A stretch of 15,623 nt of DNA from JAGLQA01 sp023135565 (GTDB lineage: Bacteria; Acidobacteriota; Aminicenantia; UBA2199): positions 1 through 15,623 of the forward strand of contig DAOWCY010000169.1 of NCBI GenBank assembly GCA_030639305.1. Reading direction: 5' to 3'. This document shows, in pieces, positions 12,660-15,623 of this stretch (position 1 is the stretch's first letter; every line of letters begins with the position of its first letter). The notes below the pieces were generated by a model that was not told the DNA's origin, did not search any database, and saw nothing but the letters and a program-made list of their open reading frames with translations. The translations under genes were made by a program, and so were the position numbers.

Positions 12660-13642
12660 GCTAAGTTCTCTATGATCTCCAGTATCTTCTTATGAACAGA
12701 CGGTATAGACACAAATATTCCGGTATTGTTCGCCAACGTCTTGCCCGTCGAAAAATCCAACTCGCGGCCATAAATATCACTCACTTCACCACCCGCCTCT
12801 TCTACGATAATACTGCCTGCCGCATGATCCCAGATTTTCTCTTTGTAATCGGGGGTTTTGGGATTGGGTATCCTTAAATAAATCTCTGCATTCCCGGTAG
12901 ATACAAATCCATACTTCACCTGGCTGTCCATCTGAGCCGGTTCCTGTTCCATTTTAAGCAGCCGGGCAATTTTTACCTGCAAGTCTAAGTTGCCGTGGGC
13001 AGACTCATAACTCTGCACAAACCGCATCTTTGTGGGATCAGAAAGGGTGGAAACCCCGATCTGTTCGGTTTCATTTTTTTCAATATTCAACAAATAAGCC
13101 CCTTCTCCACGCACAGCATAAACCAGGTACCCGTAAGCCGATTTGTTGTTCCCGATTTCTAAGTTTGGACAGCCCAATATGCCCAACTGTACTTTCCCAT
13201 CCACGATCGATGCCAGTGCCACGGCATATTGCTCGCCCCGCAAAAATCCTTTGGTGCCGTCAATGGGATCCAGGGTCCAGAAAACTTTATCATTAGCTTC
13301 ACCGTTGCCTAAGTCGATACTGGCGAATAAGTTATCCCCTGTTAAGATTTCTTTTATTTTTTTATCTTTGTTTATGTAGTGCAGGATTCTTTCCAGGATT
13401 TTTTTATTTTCCGGTTTTTGTAGTTCCGCCGAATCCTCCTCCCCCACAATGGGCAGTTGGGGGAAAGCATCTTTTAGTATCCGGCAGATGATGCCCTGGG
13501 AAGCAAAGTCGGCAATGGTTACCGGGCTGCGGTCCGCTTTTGTCATTGAATCCTGGGAAGAGAGATCCTGCTGCACCATGCGCGTCAGCCTCATGGCTTT
13601 GATGACTGCTTTTTTTCCGATTTCAAGTTCTTTTTCAAACAT
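12647..13642 (-). CDS. 3'(2'),5'-bisphosphate nucleotidase, HAL2/CysQ type (inositol monophosphatase superfamily)
   Basis: This 331-residue lithium-sensitive-type phosphatase has metal sites SPVTIADFASQ (39-49), GEED (67-70), WTLDPIDGTKGFLRG (122-136, Asp125 and Asp128) and KIWDHAAGSIIVEEAGG (269-285, Asp272). The WTLDPIDGTKGFLRG and LGILGCPNL strings and the length point to the HAL2 branch, which removes the 3' phosphate of PAP/PAPS in sulfur metabolism, rather than to a plain inositol monophosphatase. The ATG at 13642 has AGGAG at good spacing and a promoter upstream. The C-terminal residues NLAPRG end in a GC palindrome belonging to the repeat-rich gap, so the natural end may have been altered slightly. 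It is transcribed alone and convergent with rpoD. Confidence 0.88.
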   Translation of the reverse strand: MFEKELEIGKKAVIKAMRLTRMVQQDLSSQDSMTKADRSPVTIADFASQGIICRILKDAFPQLPIVGEEDSAELQKPENKKILERILHYINKDKKIKEILTGDNLFASIDLGNGEANDKVFWTLDPIDGTKGFLRGEQYAVALASIVDGKVQLGILGCPNLEIGNNKSAYGYLVYAVRGEGAYLLNIEKNETEQIGVSTLSDPTKMRFVQSYESAHGNLDLQVKIARLLKMEQEPAQMDSQVKYGFVSTGNAEIYLRIPNPKTPDYKEKIWDHAAGSIIVEEAGGEVSDIYGRELDFSTGKTLANNTGIFVSIPSVHKKILEIIENLAPRG

Positions 13643-13709
13643 ATTAACTCCTGGTTGTTTACTTACAAAAAATTTTAAAACCTTATACCGCGGTTTTTAA
13701 GTATGGTTT

Positions 13710-13738
13710 ATTATACCATGTTTATATAGACACGGCAA
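13710..13738 (-). promoter_or_regulatory. Promoter of the bisphosphate nucleotidase gene
   Basis: On the minus strand, TTGCCG (13733-13738) and a perfect TATAAT (13710-13715) are 17 bases apart, about 67 bases ahead of the ATG. Confidence 0.6.
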
Positions 13739-13836
13739 TTTTCAAATTCGCAGCTATCCGGTGTCGATGAAAAAAAATAAAATCTTGTAACTATTCAGTG
13801 TTGGGAAAAGATAAATTCAAAGTTTTTGTAGGGGGG

Positions 13837-13920
13837 GCGCTTCTCGCTTTTTTAAACAAAAGTTTTGTTCAAACTTTTTTAAAAGTTTGGCCCCCGGCAG
13901 GGCCGCCGGAGGCAAGCCTG
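13837..13920 (-). repeat. Interspersed repeat family 1, copy C (inverted)
   Basis: Read on the minus strand: GCCTCCGGCGGCC, CTGCCGGGGGCC, then the three arms (on the plus strand AAAAGTTT 13858-13865, AAACTTTT 13871-13878, AAAAGTTT 13881-13888). The distal end differs from A and B (no AGAATCAAAAGC). Unlike those, it lies between divergent genes, upstream of the lipoprotein promoter. In the 424-base gap 13643-14066 I otherwise see only two promoters and a leader hairpin; 13740-13835 shows nothing recognisable. Confidence 0.75.
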
Positions 13921-13962
13921 TTTTAGATTTTTACCAAAACTGAACACGCACAAAATTTTTTG

Positions 13963-13991
13963 TTGACAAAATCGCATCACTGTTATATAAT
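13963..13991 (+). promoter_or_regulatory. Perfect-consensus sigma-70 promoter of the lipoprotein gene
   Basis: TTGACA (13963-13968) and TATAAT (13986-13991) are exactly 17 bases apart. Transcription should begin near 13998, leaving a leader of about 70 bases that contains a hairpin. Confidence 0.85.
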
Positions 13992-14008
13992 AGTAGAGCG
14001 GCGGGCTC

Positions 14009-14039
14009 CGTTTTTTTCAAGCTTAGTCTTGAAAAAACG
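14009..14039 (+). promoter_or_regulatory. Leader hairpin in the lipoprotein mRNA
   Basis: TTTTTTCAAG (14012-14021) pairs perfectly with CTTGAAAAAA (14028-14037) around a 6-nt loop, extended by CG/CG at the base with one bulged T. It sits between the promoter and the AAGGAGG Shine-Dalgarno (14054-14060). It is not followed by a clear U-tract, so mRNA stabilisation or regulation is as likely as attenuation. Confidence 0.5.
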
Positions 14040-14066
14040 TTAAAAAACTAATTAAGGAGGTTCATT

Positions 14067-15305
14067 ATGAAACCTAACAATTTTTCTATATTTAAGCGGA
14101 CGGCGTCCGCACCCTATGAGGAGCCTGGGGACAGCAGCCCCGACCCCTCCGGCAAAAAAGCTCGTTTTTTTAACAAACTTCCGGGAAGTATTAAAAAAAA
14201 GTGTAATAACATACTGGTTTTATCATTAAGTATGCTTCTATTCAACTGCGGTTCCGGCACGGATGCGTACAAAGTCGAAGAAATCGACGGAGCCCGTTTT
14301 GTGCATAACCTAACTCCCAAATGGGGCGATAAACCGCAAGTGGAACTGGAATTTGTAAAGCAAATCGGTGACGTAGACGCGGAAGAAGATGGCCACTATG
14401 TATTTAACCGGCTGCGGCAGATCGGGAAAGACGGTAGCGGTAATTTTTACGTGCTGGACGGCAAAAATTTCCGTATCGTCAAATTCGACAGGAATTGGCG
14501 GTACTTGTTGGAGTTCGGCAGGAAAGGACAGGGGCCCGGAGAATTCTCCATGTTTACTTTCGACATGGATGTGGATAAGGCGGGAAATGTCTACGTGTTG
14601 GATTACATGCAGCGCAGGGTAGAGATTTTTGCCGCTTCGGGAAAAGTAAGCGGCGGTTTTAAATTACCCGGTAAAAGAGCCATGTATTTACGTGTTTTGA
14701 GTTCGGGTAATATGGTGAAAAAAAATACGATAGACAAGGAAGAGGACAAATCGCTGCTGACAATTGTAAATAAGGAAGGTAAAGTTCAATCCCGGTTCGG
14801 CACGGTTTTTCCGCCGCAGGGACAGATCGAGGTCGGCTATATCAACGACGCAAGGCTGGATGTTGACGGCAGCGATAATATCTACGTCACTTTTTTGTTT
14901 GAAAATAGGATCGAGAAATATTCCCCGCAGGGCAAGCTGCTTTTGGTGGTGGATCGTGCGTTGAATTATAAAATCGATCATAAAATGGTAAAACCGGAAG
15001 GTATAGACAGGTATTATCCTGAAATGACAATGGTGTCTCAAGACATCGCCGTGGATGCTAAAGGACGGATATGGAACCTGACATTTACCGCGCAGCCCGA
15101 AGACAAAGGCTCCGCATCGAGCTGGTTAAAAGACCATTCTATTGTCCACCTGGAGATATTCGATAAAGAAGGCGTCTTGCTCGGCTCGCTGCCCACCCCG
15201 AAGCACGTCAACCGGATTCGTATTTTCGGTGACCGTCTTTTCCTGGTAGATACGTATGAGGGGATGTGCGTTTATGAATATAAAATATTCACGGATTTTC
15301 ATTAA
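14067..15305 (+). CDS. Lipoprotein with 6-bladed beta-propeller (NHL-like)
   Basis: The 412-residue start is fixed by AAGGAGG six bases before the ATG. The first 45 residues are an unusual hydrophilic extension, followed by a lipoprotein signal helix (NNILVLSLSMLLFNC) whose lipobox cysteine is Cys61. The mature part carries propeller blades, each with the GNVYVLD-type strand: DGSGNFYVLDGKNFRIVKFD, then GRKGQGPGEF, then KAGNVYVLDYMQRRVEIF, then GSDNIYVTFLFENRIEKYS, and a final FGDRLFLVDTYEGMCVYEY. This resembles the 6-bladed beta-propeller family (PF17170-like) found on the cell surface of Bacteroidetes and Aminicenantes-type bacteria. Ligand unknown. Residues 11 to about 25 are encoded by interspersed repeat family 2, so the long pre-signal extension is at least partly repeat-derived and may disturb or delay export. 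Confidence 0.82.
   Translation: MKPNNFSIFKRTASAPYEEPGDSSPDPSGKKARFFNKLPGSIKKKCNNILVLSLSMLLFNCGSGTDAYKVEEIDGARFVHNLTPKWGDKPQVELEFVKQIGDVDAEEDGHYVFNRLRQIGKDGSGNFYVLDGKNFRIVKFDRNWRYLLEFGRKGQGPGEFSMFTFDMDVDKAGNVYVLDYMQRRVEIFAASGKVSGGFKLPGKRAMYLRVLSSGNMVKKNTIDKEEDKSLLTIVNKEGKVQSRFGTVFPPQGQIEVGYINDARLDVDGSDNIYVTFLFENRIEKYSPQGKLLLVVDRALNYKIDHKMVKPEGIDRYYPEMTMVSQDIAVDAKGRIWNLTFTAQPEDKGSASSWLKDHSIVHLEIFDKEGVLLGSLPTPKHVNRIRIFGDRLFLVDTYEGMCVYEYKIFTDFH
14096..14142 (+). repeat. Interspersed repeat family 2, copy 2, in frame inside the lipoprotein gene
   Basis: GCGGACGGCGTCCGC and the following ACCCTATGAGG are identical over 26 bases to the minus strand of 8435-8460. A mismatch follows, then GCCTGGGGACA matches again. 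It encodes residues RTASAPYEEPGDSSP of the lipoprotein pre-sequence without breaking the frame. Confidence 0.78.
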
Positions 15306-15327
15306 AATAAATTAGGTATTCTTGCAT

Positions 15328-15623
15328 TTACGAACCGGTGTGGGCAGTAAAAGAAATATCCTTGCGCAGGAAAGAAATATGGGTTTTCTCCCTCATCCAC
15401 GGTACTTCAAACAATATAGGCAAATGAGTTTTCTTCTTAAATGCCACCTCAATATTATCGTCATAGATTGTCACCTTTGCTCCATTTTCGATAAAATTTC
15501 GATAAATTGTAGGTACGGTACAGTGTTCGAATCCTGGCAAGTGGCTTGCCAAAGTGCGGTAAAGATTGTGAGCCAACAAGGAAATGGTAAGATCAAAATC
15601 GACTTTAACCACGATAGATGATG
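15328..15623 (-). CDS. C-terminal part of a DDE-type transposase (partial, runs off the window)
   Basis: The frame is open from the right edge to a stop at 15328-15330, giving about 98 residues. VKVDFDLTISLLAHNLYRTL, FIENGAKVTIYDD and KKKTHLPIL are typical of the C-terminal end of IS4/IS1634-like DDE transposases, just past the catalytic core. The catalytic residues would lie beyond the edge. A GTG at 15612 is only an internal codon. The exact IS family is uncertain, and no terminal inverted repeat could be recognised in the 22 bases between this stop and the lipoprotein stop. Confidence 0.65.
   Translation of the reverse strand, partial: SSIVVKVDFDLTISLLAHNLYRTLASHLPGFEHCTVPTIYRNFIENGAKVTIYDDNIEVAFKKKTHLPILFEVPWMREKTHISFLRKDISFTAHTGS

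Overview
This window looks like a stretch of chromosome from a diderm (outer-membrane) bacterium of moderate GC. The signs are a lipobox lipoprotein, a small outer-membrane beta-barrel, RecD2, and a dnaG-rpoD pair. The lipoprotein carries a 6-bladed beta-propeller, and many genes end in GC-rich interspersed repeats. Together these remind me of Aminicenantes, Acidobacteria-like or other candidate-phylum genomes. That placement is an inference; no rRNA or tRNA gene is present to fix it.

Layout. Positions 1-300 hold the 5' end of a leftward gene running off the edge (possibly mobile) and an orphan TPR C-terminal tail. Positions 332-3616 hold a leftward three-gene cassette with its own good promoter. 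In transcription order it encodes a DUF262 (GmrSD-N/ParB-like) protein, an SMC/ABC-type AAA ATPase with a DUF3696 tail, and a protein I do not recognise. This is the best candidate for an undescribed, probably anti-phage, system. Two of its three genes appear to carry single-base frameshifts. Positions 3744-5383 hold a 32-residue single-helix membrane protein followed by a PutP-like Na+/solute symporter. Convergent to it is recD2 (5457-7637, leftward). A secreted or outer-membrane beta-barrel protein (7793-8341) diverges from recD2. Positions 8543-12432 hold the dnaG-rpoD operon (macromolecular-synthesis operon without rpsU next to dnaG), in which sigma-70 has an odd PVVKK-type repeat near its N terminus. 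Convergent to it is a HAL2-type 3'(2'),5'-bisphosphate nucleotidase (12647-13642). A beta-propeller lipoprotein follows (14067-15305) behind a perfect-consensus sigma-70 promoter. The window ends in the C-terminal part of a transposase (15328 to the edge, leftward).

Two interspersed repeat families run through the window. Family 1 (about 5388, 12459 and 13837) has three A/T arms that can form two mutually exclusive hairpins. It sits between convergent genes as a probable bidirectional terminator, and one copy appears to have donated the last codons of recD2. Family 2 is a GCGGACGGCGTCCGC palindrome element (about 8400 and 14096, with a weak relative at 289). One copy lies in frame inside the N terminus of the lipoprotein, ahead of its signal peptide, which recalls Rickettsia palindromic elements.

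The housekeeping genes (replication primase, housekeeping sigma factor, helicase, nucleotidase) have intact signature motifs. The accessory character is concentrated at 1-3650 and at the right end.
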